The notes beneath the pieces were generated by a model. It made no database searches. It saw nothing but the letters and a program-made list of their open reading frames with translations, and had not been told where the DNA came from. From NCBI GenBank assembly GCA_965261775.1, contig OZ253477.1, positions 62,001-126,000 of the forward strand: 64,000 nt of DNA, in the 5' to 3' direction. The position numbers were made by a program, and so were the translations under genes. Below, in pieces: positions 8,701 to 16,199 of the stretch (position 1 is the stretch's first letter; each line of letters opens with the position of its first letter). Source of the DNA: G965261775 sp965261775. Lineage in GTDB: Bacteria; Pseudomonadota; Gammaproteobacteria; Eutrophobiales; Eutrophobiaceae.

Positions 8701-11288
8701 CCTTCCAGAAAGCGCAGCACATCGTTGCGGTCCGCCCCGGTGTCATGGTTGGACACCCAGGTGTCGCCATCGCCTGAACCGAACAGGTAGGTATCGTTAC
8801 CGGCACCGCCGTTGAGGGAATCCCCATTGCCAGCGCCCCCGCGCAGGGTGTCATCGCCATTATCACCGTAGAGGGTGTCGTCCCCGGCGCCACCGCCCAG
8901 CACATCGTTGCCATCTCCACCCCAGAGGGAGTCGTTGCCTGCGCCACCGTCCAGCGCATCGTTGCCGTCCTCCCCGTATAGATAGTCATTTCCGTCATTG
9001 CCGTAAAGCGCATCGTTGCCGGCCTCCCCGTACAGATAGTCATTTCCGTCATTGCCATAAAGCGCATCGTCGCCAGCGCGACCGTACAAACGGTCGTTGC
9101 TGCCGAAGCCGACAATGACATCCCCGGTCTCGCTCCCATAAACGGGGTCTGAGTCTGATGCGCCGGTATTGGAATCAATATCCAGATATTTGAATACCGG
9201 ATTTTCAAAGGCGGTCAGCAGGGATTCAACATCACCAGTATAGCCGGAAAAAAGCCGGCCGATGGCGTCCGAGAGGTCGGCGTGTGCAGACGGGTCGATC
9301 TCGACCAGTGCGGTTAATAACAACCACTGTCTGGCGATTGCCTCCTCATCCTCCAGACTGTCAGCGATGTCCGACAGGGCATCGTCAAATACCTGAGCGT
9401 TGATACCGGTGTTGGTGGTCAGCAGGTCTGTGACCGGGTCGTAAGTCAATCCCGGAGCGATATCTTCCAGCAAACCGTTGCCGACAGCGAATTTCACCAG
9501 CAGATTGCGGGACAGCATGTTGTACGCCTGCCGGTAATAGACGCCGGTGGTGACAATCCGGCCGTTCTCACGCCACTGCCCGTCACCGAGGCGCAACACG
9601 TCCATCCCGGTATATTGCTTGATAACCCCCAACTGCCCGAGTGTGAAAGATTCGCCCGCCAGACGGAAATCAACCCGGTTTGTTTCGGTATTGACATTGA
9701 GCCGGTGATTTGGGTCTATTTCGTCAAGGGTGATGTCTTCCACATCGGCCCATTTAACCAGCAATGCCTCAAAGTTCGCCAGCAGGGATTCCGCCGTCGG
9801 CGTGTCGAATAAATCAAGCACATCATCCTTCAGGTCACTGTCAAGGCTCATCGCCTGATGCAGGTCGGGCATTTGTCCGTAGCCTTTGATGTTGGCAACT
9901 GCCGATACCTCAGGGTCCAACGTCACCTCACCGACATAGCGGGTAAAGGTTGGACTGGAGGTCAACAACACATCGGCGGCGATACCGGAGGTTTCCGCCG
10001 CCACGCCCTGTGAGCCATCGGCCCGGGTAAATGTGCCCTGGCGCGCAATCTGGCCATCGGTATCTTGTTGAGATTCAACATCGCGATGACTCAGGCTGAT
10101 GCTGGTAATATCCGCCTCCGTTAATGAGCTCAGCTCATCAGACTGGCTGACGCCATCGCCATTGGCGTCCTGCCAGACTTTCAGGTCGGCATAACGCGTA
10201 TCATCCGCATCAATCACCCCATCGGCGTTGCTGTCCAGGTCGCTCAGTTCTTCATAGCCGGTGCGCTCCGGGCTGCCAAACAGCTCGGAAATATCGTTAA
10301 TGGTGCCGTCCGCGTTACGGTCCAGCGCGAGGAAACCATCATCACCACTCAGCCAGGAGGTGCGCGTGGCAAAGCCATCGCCATTAAGGTCAAAGTAAGC
10401 AGTGCTGCCCGCAAGGCTTGTCAGTTCAACGCCGTCAGCATCAAGGTCAAGCACCAGCGGGTCACGCGGGAGAGAACGTTCCGATTTACCACTGCCGCTT
10501 CCCGACGGCTCCCTGGCGTCACCACCAGCACCGCCGGAGGGATCACCTGTATCACCGTCGCCATCTTCATCGCTGTCACCGTCACCATCTTCATCGCCTT
10601 CTCCAGCGCCGTCACCGTCACCGTCACCGTCACCATCTTCATCGCCTTCTCCAGCGCCGTCACCGTCACCGTCACCATCTTCATCGCCTTCTCCAGCGTC
10701 GTCACCGTCACCATCTTCATCGCCTTCTCCAGCGCCGTCACCGTCACCATCTTCATCGCCTTCTCCAGCGCCGTCACCGTCACCATCGCCGTTTATTAAG
10801 CGCCACCAGTTTGGATCCTCTGGAGAAAGGTGGCCTTTTAGCGGCCATCGAGGTGGCCAATTAGTGTCTTCCGTATCTAGTCTATCATTGGGGTCTTCTG
10901 TATTGTCATTTCGTGGATTTTTACGCCATTCCTTTTCATTAAGCCAGCTTGCTTTGTCTGGTTCACTACATCCCTCGCAGCCATTACTAATGGCCCTTCG
11001 CGATTGTTCTATTACATCTTCTCGAGTCTTGGCATTTCTCCCAATTCCGAATCCTATCTCATTATTACGTCTATCCATTTCAGCTATATCTGAACGATTA
11101 AATATTTCTTCCAAATTCCCCCAAAGACGCACAAAAGCTTCAGGATAACCTTGTCGTATTGCTTCAGCCGCGCCTAAAATGTGTCTATAGGCATCTGCTG
11201 GACCCTCTTCCCTACCTGGTAGTTGAGAACTAACAGCTTCTCTTTCTGCAAAATGATAAATATCATTAATATTATTAATCTCACGCAT
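5793..11288 (-). CDS. Large RTX calcium-binding protein, type I secreted
   Basis: A 1831-residue protein starting at an ATG behind GGAGGG. Residues 1-105 form a domain with PADAYRHILGAAEAIRQ and MDRRNNEIGFGIG, which I compare with DUF6973-type domains. Residues about 165-244 are an Asp/Gly/Glu repeat linker. From about 276 to 400 comes an EF-hand-like calcium domain (DPLVLDLDADGVELTS, DLNGDGFATRTSWLSGDDGFLALDRNADG) common in long RTX proteins. From about 725 to the end, nonapeptides GGxGxDxxx alternate with haemolysin-type calcium-binding-related modules: five nearly identical ones and a sixth, divergent one. The C-terminus (VEQLVSAMASYSVPSGAG ... AAWQTA) resembles the uncleaved type I secretion end. 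No HlyB/HlyD/TolC genes are nearby. No enzymatic domain is recognised, so the role (adhesin, toxin or other) is open. Confidence 0.9.
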   Translation of the reverse strand: MREINNINDIYHFAEREAVSSQLPGREEGPADAYRHILGAAEAIRQGYPEAFVRLWGNLEEIFNRSDIAEMDRRNNEIGFGIGRNAKTREDVIEQSRRAISNGCEGCSEPDKASWLNEKEWRKNPRNDNTEDPNDRLDTEDTNWPPRWPLKGHLSPEDPNWWRLINGDGDGDGAGEGDEDGDGDGAGEGDEDGDGDDAGEGDEDGDGDGDGAGEGDEDGDGDGDGDGAGEGDEDGDGDSDEDGDGDTGDPSGGAGGDAREPSGSGSGKSERSLPRDPLVLDLDADGVELTSLAGSTAYFDLNGDGFATRTSWLSGDDGFLALDRNADGTINDISELFGSPERTGYEELSDLDSNADGVIDADDTRYADLKVWQDANGDGVSQSDELSSLTEADITSISLSHRDVESQQDTDGQIARQGTFTRADGSQGVAAETSGIAADVLLTSSPTFTRYVGEVTLDPEVSAVANIKGYGQMPDLHQAMSLDSDLKDDVLDLFDTPTAESLLANFEALLVKWADVEDITLDEIDPNHRLNVNTETNRVDFRLAGESFTLGQLGVIKQYTGMDVLRLGDGQWRENGRIVTTGVYYRQAYNMLSRNLLVKFAVGNGLLEDIAPGLTYDPVTDLLTTNTGINAQVFDDALSDIADSLEDEEAIARQWLLLTALVEIDPSAHADLSDAIGRLFSGYTGDVESLLTAFENPVFKYLDIDSNTGASDSDPVYGSETGDVIVGFGSNDRLYGRAGDDALYGNDGNDYLYGEAGNDALYGNDGNDYLYGEDGNDALDGGAGNDSLWGGDGNDVLGGGAGDDTLYGDNGDDTLRGGAGNGDSLNGGAGNDTYLFGSGDGDTWVSNHDTGADRNDVLRFLEGIAASDVTASRSRDDLHLTIGAAGDVVTVQRYFFRDGAGGYALNAIEFADGTSWDVDTVKTMLLQTTDGNDFIIGFASDDVINGGDGDDKLYGKDGDDTLRGDAGNDRLHGEDSNDTLRGGAGSDSLYGGDGNDILRGGTGRDRLYGDDGNDTLRGGAGANDYLSGGAGNDTYLFGAGDGNTTVGNYDAGADRHDVLRFLEGIAASDVTASRDHGGNRNDLRLTIGSTGEVITVSNYFHGDGAGGYALNAIEFADGTSWDVDTVKAKVAMVLVLQGTDGNDNMTGFASDDVMNGGDGDDQLYGKDGKDTLLGGDGDDQLYGEDDNDILRGGDGDDQLYGEDGNDILLGGDGDDQLYGEDGNDTLRGGAGSDSLDGGAGNDTYEFGSGDGNTTINNYDTAAERTDVLRFLGIAVSDVTVSRYGRDYNDLRLTIGRPSKVITVSNYFEGDGAGGYALNAIEFADGTSWDVDTVKAKVLQTTDGNDNITGFASDDVINGGDGDDRLRGQDGDDTLRGGAGRDYLYGGAGNDTYLFGTGDGNTTVSNHDTGAGRHDVLRFLEGIAASDVTVSRSPTNRNHLLLTIGSTGDVITVWNYFSGDGAGGYALNAIEFADGTSWDVDTVKAKVLQGTDGNDTLLGFASDDVINGGDGDDTIRGEDGDDTLNGGDGRDVLSGGDGDDTLRGGAGGNDYLSGDAGNDTYLFGAGDGSTTIRNLDIAAERTDVLRFLEGIAASDVTVSRGHGWRTNDLHLTIGSPGEVIAVSYYFHGDGASVYVLNAIEFADGTSWDVDTVKAKALQGTDGNDTIIGYASDDVINGGDGDDNIWGQGGNDTLRGGAGSDSLHGGAGSDTYAFEAGFGADTINNYDTQADSVDVAQFDDVSIEDLWFSRSGNNLQITVAGTDDQVTVNNWYSNTNYQLDSIEAGTSELLNSQVEQLVSAMASYSVPSGAGSVVPQDVKDELQSVITAAWQTA
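6300..8950 (-). repeat. Five near-identical calcium-module repeats inside the RTX gene
   Basis: The block encoding FADGTSWDVDTVK recurs near 6333, 6841, 7286, 7904 and 8523. Each copy is flanked by near-identical coding for NDVLRFLEGIAASDV, LTIGS and GDGAGGYALNAIE. Unit spacing varies from about 450 to 620 bases because the number of GGxGxD nonapeptides between units differs. The high identity points to recent homogenisation or expansion within the gene. Confidence 0.85.
10555..10795 (-). repeat. Tandem repeat coding an Asp-Gly-Glu linker
   Basis: A short tandem repeat coding for variants of GAGEGDEDGDGD is repeated about five times with variable numbers of GD pairs. It forms a hinge of roughly 80 residues between the N-terminal domain and the calcium domain of the RTX protein. 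Repeats of this kind can change length by slippage. Confidence 0.85.
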
Positions 11289-11318
11289 TTTATTACCCTC
11301 CAGGAAATTAATGAGAAA

Positions 11319-11702
11319 CTAATCACAGTCAAAACAATCCAGTACGCCGTTTGGGAGAATGTAGACAAGACAGTAACTCCCCCCCCCTTTCCTTAACAAC
11401 TCAGTACGCAATTCCAGACTGCATGAAAGATTTATTGGACTACTATCGTTGCCACACTGCCCTCGATAATAGGAAACTGAAAACTGATCAGAAAAGCTTA
11501 TTATATCAAAAAAGGTCATCAGCTCATGTCTATTTAGCTGTTTGTCCCTAAGGTAGCTAATTGCGCCTACTTTTACATTCGAAAGACAAATTGTACTCTC
11601 GTCTTTATTAAGCACAGTGATCGGAAGTACATTATAAGCCAGCAACAATAAAGTGAAAATTACCAAGATAAAAATAATAAAAAATACTAGATACTTTATC
11701 AA
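11319..11702 (-). CDS. Small membrane-anchored protein, copy 1
   Basis: A 127-residue protein with one N-terminal membrane segment (KYLVFFIIFILVIFTLLLLAY, shortened) and an exported-looking domain with five Cys, including ISLCNVKV-like STICLSNVKV and YYRGQCGNDSS. It starts at TTG, which overlaps the TGA stop of the short GH108-like frame (TTGA), so its translation is probably coupled. The stop is 30 bases before the ATG of the large RTX gene. Its paralogue at 12385-12774 shares an identical membrane segment but differs at many positions in the outer domain. No family is recognised. A role in immunity or membrane tethering linked to the RTX protein is only a guess. Confidence 0.65.
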   Translation of the reverse strand: MIKYLVFFIIFILVIFTLLLLAYNVLPITVLNKDESTICLSNVKVGAISYLRDKQLNRHELMTFFDIISFSDQFSVSYYRGQCGNDSSPINLSCSLELRTELLRKGGGSYCLVYILPNGVLDCFDCD

Positions 11703-11809
11703 TTTGTTTCTCCCCCTTTATCGTCAGGATCATTGACGTAACCACCTTCTCTCTCCAGGACAAACTCAACAGCTTGTTCAAAACTCATTTTCTTTTGTGC
11801 AGAACTCAT
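11699..11809 (-). CDS. 36-residue GH108-like N-terminal fragment, copy 1
   Basis: The frame reads MSSAQKKMSFEQAVEFV and continues LEREGGYVNDPDDKGGETN before TGA TAA. This is the catalytic N-terminal block of GH108-type peptidoglycan hydrolases (EGGYVNDPxDxGGxTxxGI, with the catalytic Glu), cut off just before the expected Tyr-Gly-Ile. GGAG lies about 10 bases upstream of the ATG. It may be a relic of a muramidase gene or a short leader peptide that drives translation of the coupled membrane protein. The same truncation occurs in the second copy. Confidence 0.55.
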   Translation of the reverse strand: MSSAQKKMSFEQAVEFVLEREGGYVNDPDDKGGETN

Positions 11810-11869
11810 TTCATTTACTCCTTGATAGTGTCATAAAACCCGCCAACATATTTCATTTCATTCACTTCC

Positions 11870-12380
11870 TACGGACGGTGACGACTCCAACTACGGCTGG
11901 CCGTGACATCGCTGGCGGCAATGCCCTCCAGAAAGCGCAGCACGTCGTTGCGGCCGGCACCGGTGTCATATATCCTGGTGTTGCCATCGCCTGAACCGAA
12001 CAGGTAGGTGTCGTTACCGGAACCGCCATAGAGATAGTCATTGGCACCAGCGCCACCGCGCAGGGTGTCGTTGCCCGCACCGCCATCAAGCCAATCACGC
12101 CCAGCGCCACCGTGCAGGGTGTCATCGCCATTCCCGCCATAGAGGGAGTCTCGACATTACGTCTATCCATTTCAGCTATATCTGAACGATTAAATATTTC
12201 TTCCAAATTCCCCCAAAGACGCACAAAACCTTCAGGATAACCTTGTCGTATTGCTTCAGCCGCGCCTAAAATGTGTCTATAGGCATCTGCCGGACCCTCT
12301 TCCCTACCTGGTAGTTGAGAATTAACAGCTTCGTCTCTTGCAAAATCATAAATATCATTAATATTATTAATCACACTCAT
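11870..12380 (-). pseudogene. Chimeric RTX pseudogene (N-domain fused out of frame to RTX tail)
   Basis: From an ATG at 12380 with GGAGGG upstream, about 75 codons are nearly the same as the N-terminus of the large RTX protein (MSVINNINDIYDFARDE, DAYRHILGAAEAIRQG). Near 12150 the sequence jumps into RTX repeat coding in a different frame. Read in the proper frame, that part gives GGAGRDWLDGGAGNDTL, then NDVLRFLEGIAASDVTAS, ending SWSRHRP. The continuous frame gives only nonsense after the joint. It is best explained as the junction product of the ~1.07 kb tandem duplication, which joined the end of one RTX gene to the start of the other. Confidence 0.8.
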
Positions 12381-12384
12381 TTTA

Positions 12385-12774
12385 TTACCCTCCACATTCA
12401 GAACAATTCAGTACGCCGTTTGGGAGAATGTAGACAAGACAGTAACTCCTCCCCTCTTTCCTTAAAAACTCAGTACGCAATTCCAGACTGCATGAAAGAT
12501 TTATTGTTGGACTACTATCGTTGCCACACTGCCCTCGATAATAGGAAACTGAAAACTGATCAGAAAAGTTTATTATATCAAGAAAAGTTGTCAGTTTACG
12601 ACTATTGAGCTGTTTGTCCCTAAGGTAGCTAATTGCGCCTACTTTTACATTCGAAAGACAAATTGTACTCTTTTCTCTATTAACCACAGAGATCGGAAGT
12701 ACATTATAAGCCAGCAACAATAAAGTGAAAATTACCAAGATAAAAATAATAAAAAATACTAGATACTTTATCAA
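12385..12774 (-). CDS. Small membrane-anchored protein, copy 2
   Basis: A 129-residue paralogue of the protein at 11319-11702. The first 28 residues, including the membrane segment, are identical. Beyond that about 19 residues differ or are inserted (for example LNKDES against VNREKS, NRHELMTFF against NSRKLTTFL, and the C-terminal ends). It starts at TTG overlapping the TGA of the second GH108-like fragment. It lies directly upstream of the chimeric pseudogene. No function is recognised. Confidence 0.65.
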   Translation of the reverse strand: MIKYLVFFIIFILVIFTLLLLAYNVLPISVVNREKSTICLSNVKVGAISYLRDKQLNSRKLTTFLDIINFSDQFSVSYYRGQCGNDSSPTINLSCSLELRTEFLRKEGRSYCLVYILPNGVLNCSECGG

Positions 12775-12881
12775 TTTGTTTCTCCCCCTTTATCGTCAGG
12801 ATCATTGACGTAACCACCTTCTCTCTCCAGGACAAACTCAACAGCTTGTTCAAAACTCATTTTCTTTTGTGCAGAACTCAT
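12771..12881 (-). CDS. 36-residue GH108-like N-terminal fragment, copy 2
   Basis: Base-for-base identical to the fragment at 11699-11809, with the same GGAG site, the same EGGYVNDPDDKGGETN block and the same TGA TAA end overlapping the TTG of the following membrane gene. It lies 60 bases after the end of the 859-residue RTX gene. Confidence 0.55.
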   Translation of the reverse strand: MSSAQKKMSFEQAVEFVLEREGGYVNDPDDKGGETN

Positions 12882-12940
12882 TTCATTTACTCCTTGATAG
12901 TGTCATAAAACCCGCCAACATATTTCATTTCATTCACTTC

Positions 12941-15520
12941 CTACGGACGGTGACGACTCCAACTACGGCTGGCCGTGACATCGCTGGCGGCAATGCCCGC
13001 CAGAAAGCGCAGCACGTCGTTGCGGCCGGCACCGATGTCATGTATCCTGGTGTTGCCATCGCCCGGACCGAACAGGTAGGTGTCGTTGCCGGCACCGCCA
13101 TGGAGGGAATCCCCACTGCCAGCGTGCAGGGTATCGTTGCCCGCACCGCCATCAAGCCAATCACGCCCAGCGCCACCGTGCAGGGTGTCATCGCCATCCT
13201 GCCCCCGGAGTTTATCGTTCCCATTACCACCATTGAGGGTGTCATCGTCATTCCCGCCATAGAGTTTATCGTTCCCATCGCCGCCAATCAGTAAATCATG
13301 ACCCTCTTGACCATAGAGAAGGTCATTGCCGGCGCCAGCGTCAATAATATCGTTGCCGTCCATCCCATAAATACGGCTGCCATTATCGCCATCAACAATA
13401 ATCTCATCGGCGTTGCTGCCATTCAGGTTGCCGTTAGTACTGGTAACGTTGAATTCTTCCAGCAAGGCAGTAATAGCGGCCTCGTTTTCGGCATCATCGG
13501 CTTCATCGGCCTCATCAGCCTCATCAGCCTCATCGGCTTCATCAATCCAGGTTTTTAACAGCGCAGTACCCTCCCAGCCGCTGTTATAAAGCGTTGTGCC
13601 CTGGTAGCGCACCAGTTCAATAAGGTCAGCAAAGGCGTTGACGGAATCCGTGCCACGGCGCGTTTCCAGCAAATCGTTCATGTCGCTGAAGTCGAAACCA
13701 ATTTCACCGGCGTCACTGAGCGTCAGGGAGATCTCATCGGTATAGTCAGCCAGGCGGGTTTGAATGGCCAGATTGCCGTAGACTGACTCTTTTAATTGTG
13801 CATAGCTTTGCGTCAGCAAGTTAATCTGTTGCTCGGACAACGGGACAAAAGCACGCTTCGGGGCGTTTGTATTACCCGTGCCGCCCCCTGAGCTGCTGGT
13901 GTCGCTTCCTGATGAACTGCTTGCAGTGACGAAAATTCGTTGTCCGGCGCCCGTCACGACGCTATCCTTATCCTCTTCATCTTCACCCGCTTCAACGGTC
14001 ACAAACGGCTCACCGTTAAACCTTTCCAACACGGCAATCATCCCGGTAATTTTTTCCTGCCGCGCCATCAAGGCTCTCTTCTCGGCCAGTTTCGATGTAT
14101 CGGCGAGAACCAACGTGGTATCTCCACCGCTACTACCAGCGGGGATTTGTCTAACGACGGCGGGGTCAAAGTCGGAAGGCTCCTGCCCGGGTATCGTATA
14201 AAAGAGTTTGAAGTCGTTTGCCGCCGCCGTCTCAATGCTGGTTTGCAGGGTGGACGTGCCCGCCCAGGCTTCCACCAGACTATCCAGTAAGCCGCGTTGC
14301 CCCGTATAGGTGGTTTGCTCAGCGTAGTTGCTCACAATAGCGGCAAGCGAAGATGACAGGCTCATCGCTTCCCGCAGGTCTCGAACCATACCAGAACCAG
14401 GGCTCTCCGGAAGCCCGGTGGCTTCTTCAGTTAACGCAATGCTGTCGGTGAATTCCCGGTAGAACGGGCTATGGGCAAGGTCGAGGTTGGCCGTGGTCCC
14501 TTCGGTGCCATCAACGGTTAGATGGACGGCGGCAGCCGATTGCACGTTGCCATTGCCCAGATTGACATTGCCGCTTTCGGCGTCCAAATCAATACTGACA
14601 ATCCCGGCCTCGGTCAGGGAAGTGAGTTCACCTGTATCCGAGATACCGTCCTGGTCTAAATCCTGCCAGATTTTTACATTGGCAAATTCGGTGTCTTTTG
14701 CATCAAACACAGCGTCGCCATTGCTGTCCAGATCGGACAGCGCGTCAAAGCCATCGGCGGCGAATGAACCATCGGCTTTTACAGTATCCACGCCAAAGAG
14801 TTCAGCGCCGGTATCAATGGTGCCATTGCCGTTACGGTCGAGGACAATAAAGCCATCGTCCGCGCTGACCCAGCCGGTGCCGGTCTTGACGCCATCGCCA
14901 TTATGGTCAAACAGGACGGTGCCATCGGCGCCGGTGGTTTCAATACCGTCGCCATCCATGTCTATCGCGAGGGGATCCCGGCGGGGGGGAAACCAGTTTT
15001 TAAATCGGTTCCATAAATCATTTATCCAGCCGCTAATGTCTGGTATACAGTCGCTAATGTCCGGCAGTGGGACATACTCATATTCGCGAGCATCTGATGG
15101 ATCAAATGGATCAGTGATAAGTTCCCCGTTGTTCAATGCCTCATACACTAGTTCTCCTATCTCGGCACGGCTACCGGCAACCTCGCCAATATCCCTTCCA
15201 ACCGCATTGTTCCAGTTATCCATATTGCGTGCTTTTGAATCTTGGCCATTCAAAGCCCCTTTTATTTCGTTGGCGTGCCCGGCTATAAGTGCTATGGATG
15301 CTCCATGCTCCTGAGTTATCGCGGCACTGGTGTAAGCATGCCTGAACGCATCGAGGGCATCATTGCTGCCTTCAGCTAATTTTCCATCCGGTCTTCTTTT
15401 TATCGGGCGCCCCGTAACTTGTTCATAGGCTGCGTAAGATTCTTGTTCATAGCGGTTTAAGATATCTTGTACAGAGCGTTTTATAGCTTGTACATAGTGG
15501 TATGGCAGATGTAGGATCAT
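12941..15520 (-). CDS. RTX-family protein lacking the usual C-terminal end
   Basis: An 859-residue protein from the ATG at 15518-15520, which overlaps the upstream lipoprotein stop (TGATG) and has AGGAG in front. Residues about 45-120 hold DALDAFRHAYTSAAITQ and MDNWNNAVGRDIG, the same domain type as in the larger RTX protein. An EF-hand-like calcium region follows (DPLAIDMDGDGIETTG, FDHNGDGVKTGTGWVSADDG). A Ser/Gly stretch and a five-fold DEA repeat (near 13500-13545) follow. About ten GGxGxD nonapeptides end in a truncated calcium module (NDVLRFLAGIAASDV) that stops at SWSRHRP. The LVxAMA...AAW-type secretion end seen in the larger protein is missing, so export is doubtful unless another signal exists. 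Confidence 0.8.
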   Translation of the reverse strand: MILHLPYHYVQAIKRSVQDILNRYEQESYAAYEQVTGRPIKRRPDGKLAEGSNDALDAFRHAYTSAAITQEHGASIALIAGHANEIKGALNGQDSKARNMDNWNNAVGRDIGEVAGSRAEIGELVYEALNNGELITDPFDPSDAREYEYVPLPDISDCIPDISGWINDLWNRFKNWFPPRRDPLAIDMDGDGIETTGADGTVLFDHNGDGVKTGTGWVSADDGFIVLDRNGNGTIDTGAELFGVDTVKADGSFAADGFDALSDLDSNGDAVFDAKDTEFANVKIWQDLDQDGISDTGELTSLTEAGIVSIDLDAESGNVNLGNGNVQSAAAVHLTVDGTEGTTANLDLAHSPFYREFTDSIALTEEATGLPESPGSGMVRDLREAMSLSSSLAAIVSNYAEQTTYTGQRGLLDSLVEAWAGTSTLQTSIETAAANDFKLFYTIPGQEPSDFDPAVVRQIPAGSSGGDTTLVLADTSKLAEKRALMARQEKITGMIAVLERFNGEPFVTVEAGEDEEDKDSVVTGAGQRIFVTASSSSGSDTSSSGGGTGNTNAPKRAFVPLSEQQINLLTQSYAQLKESVYGNLAIQTRLADYTDEISLTLSDAGEIGFDFSDMNDLLETRRGTDSVNAFADLIELVRYQGTTLYNSGWEGTALLKTWIDEADEADEADEADEADDAENEAAITALLEEFNVTSTNGNLNGSNADEIIVDGDNGSRIYGMDGNDIIDAGAGNDLLYGQEGHDLLIGGDGNDKLYGGNDDDTLNGGNGNDKLRGQDGDDTLHGGAGRDWLDGGAGNDTLHAGSGDSLHGGAGNDTYLFGPGDGNTRIHDIGAGRNDVLRFLAGIAASDVTASRSWSRHRP

Positions 15521-16020
15521 CAGTTTATAGCTCCTAATGTGATGCATGTACGAATATGTTTGGGTGTGCTACGTCTTTGAAATTTAAAAATGGCGGCCTG
15601 GTTAAATGCGGGGCAATAGCCTGGGTGAAAATTGAGTTTCCTGAAATCGTCTGTTTGTTTTTGAGCGAAATTTATTTGTTGGACGTCTAATTTTTTATTC
15701 ACCTTAAAGGAAAAAGCTTTAGGGGCTTTTCCCTCCCTATACAAAATAAAATGCCAGTGAAATTCATCTATGGTCAGATCCAGTCCATCTTCAGGATCAC
15801 TACTAAAACCGTGATACGGTGGTGATATACAGATCATATCCCATTCTCCTTCAATTAAATCGCTGACTTTTTTCAATTCATTAATCCCGATATTTCGCAG
15901 TTTTTCTTCCAACGCGATTTTCTCCTTCTCCAGCTCACTTTTTTCTCCAAAAATAGAATCACAACTACACAGGCTAAGTGTAATGCTGATGAAAACAATG
16001 ATTTTGATAAGCTTTGCCAT
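15520..16020 (-). CDS. Putative lipoprotein coupled to RTX gene
   Basis: A 166-residue protein with a lipoprotein-type signal: MAKLIKIIVFISITLSLCSC, with the lipidated Cys probably at 18 or 20. A short coiled-coil-like stretch follows (KSELEKEKIALEEKLRNIG) and then a globular part (LIEGEWDMICISPPYHGF, DLTIDEFHWHFILYREGK). Its stop shares a base with the ATG of the RTX gene, which indicates translational coupling. No family is recognised. An accessory or protective role for the RTX protein is possible but not shown. Confidence 0.75.
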   Translation of the reverse strand: MAKLIKIIVFISITLSLCSCDSIFGEKSELEKEKIALEEKLRNIGINELKKVSDLIEGEWDMICISPPYHGFSSDPEDGLDLTIDEFHWHFILYREGKAPKAFSFKVNKKLDVQQINFAQKQTDDFRKLNFHPGYCPAFNQAAIFKFQRRSTPKHIRTCITLGAIN

Positions 16021-16199
16021 CTTAAAATGCCCTCTATTTCAATTTCACCAGGATAGCTTCAGTATCTCCATTCCGGATTTGTCGTGCTTAGCGGAGTTTA
16101 TACCTGAATCTGGTGTTTGGAGTGATTGAAAATTAGCAGTGTATCTGGTTGATTTATCGTGTTCAAACTAGGCGCCAAGCAAGAAGTGATACACTGCTA

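Larger units (their letters stand above)
11064..12150. repeat. Tandem duplication, unit 1
   Basis: This unit runs from the N-terminal coding part of the large RTX gene, through the small membrane gene and GH108-like peptide, into RTX repeat coding. It matches 12156 to about 13200 with an offset of 1092 bases at the left end and 1072 after a 20-base indel near 11310. Parts are identical (11640-11880 against 12712-12952) and other parts differ by several percent, so the duplication is not recent throughout. Confidence 0.85.
12156..13200. repeat. Tandem duplication, unit 2
   Basis: Second copy of the unit described at 11064-12150. Its left end (ATTACGTCTATCC) starts within RTX N-domain coding and its right end runs into the tail of the 859-residue RTX gene. 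The right boundary is approximate because both units pass into low-complexity RTX repeats. Confidence 0.8.

Noticed and set aside
10555..10795. Regular repeats that could be taken for a CRISPR array.
   Set aside because: The units are contiguous, in frame and code for a GD linker; there are no unique spacers.
10402..11148. Ser-Pro-rich plus frame of 248 codons opposite the DG linker.
   Set aside because: Antisense of the GD repeat; low complexity, no independent support.
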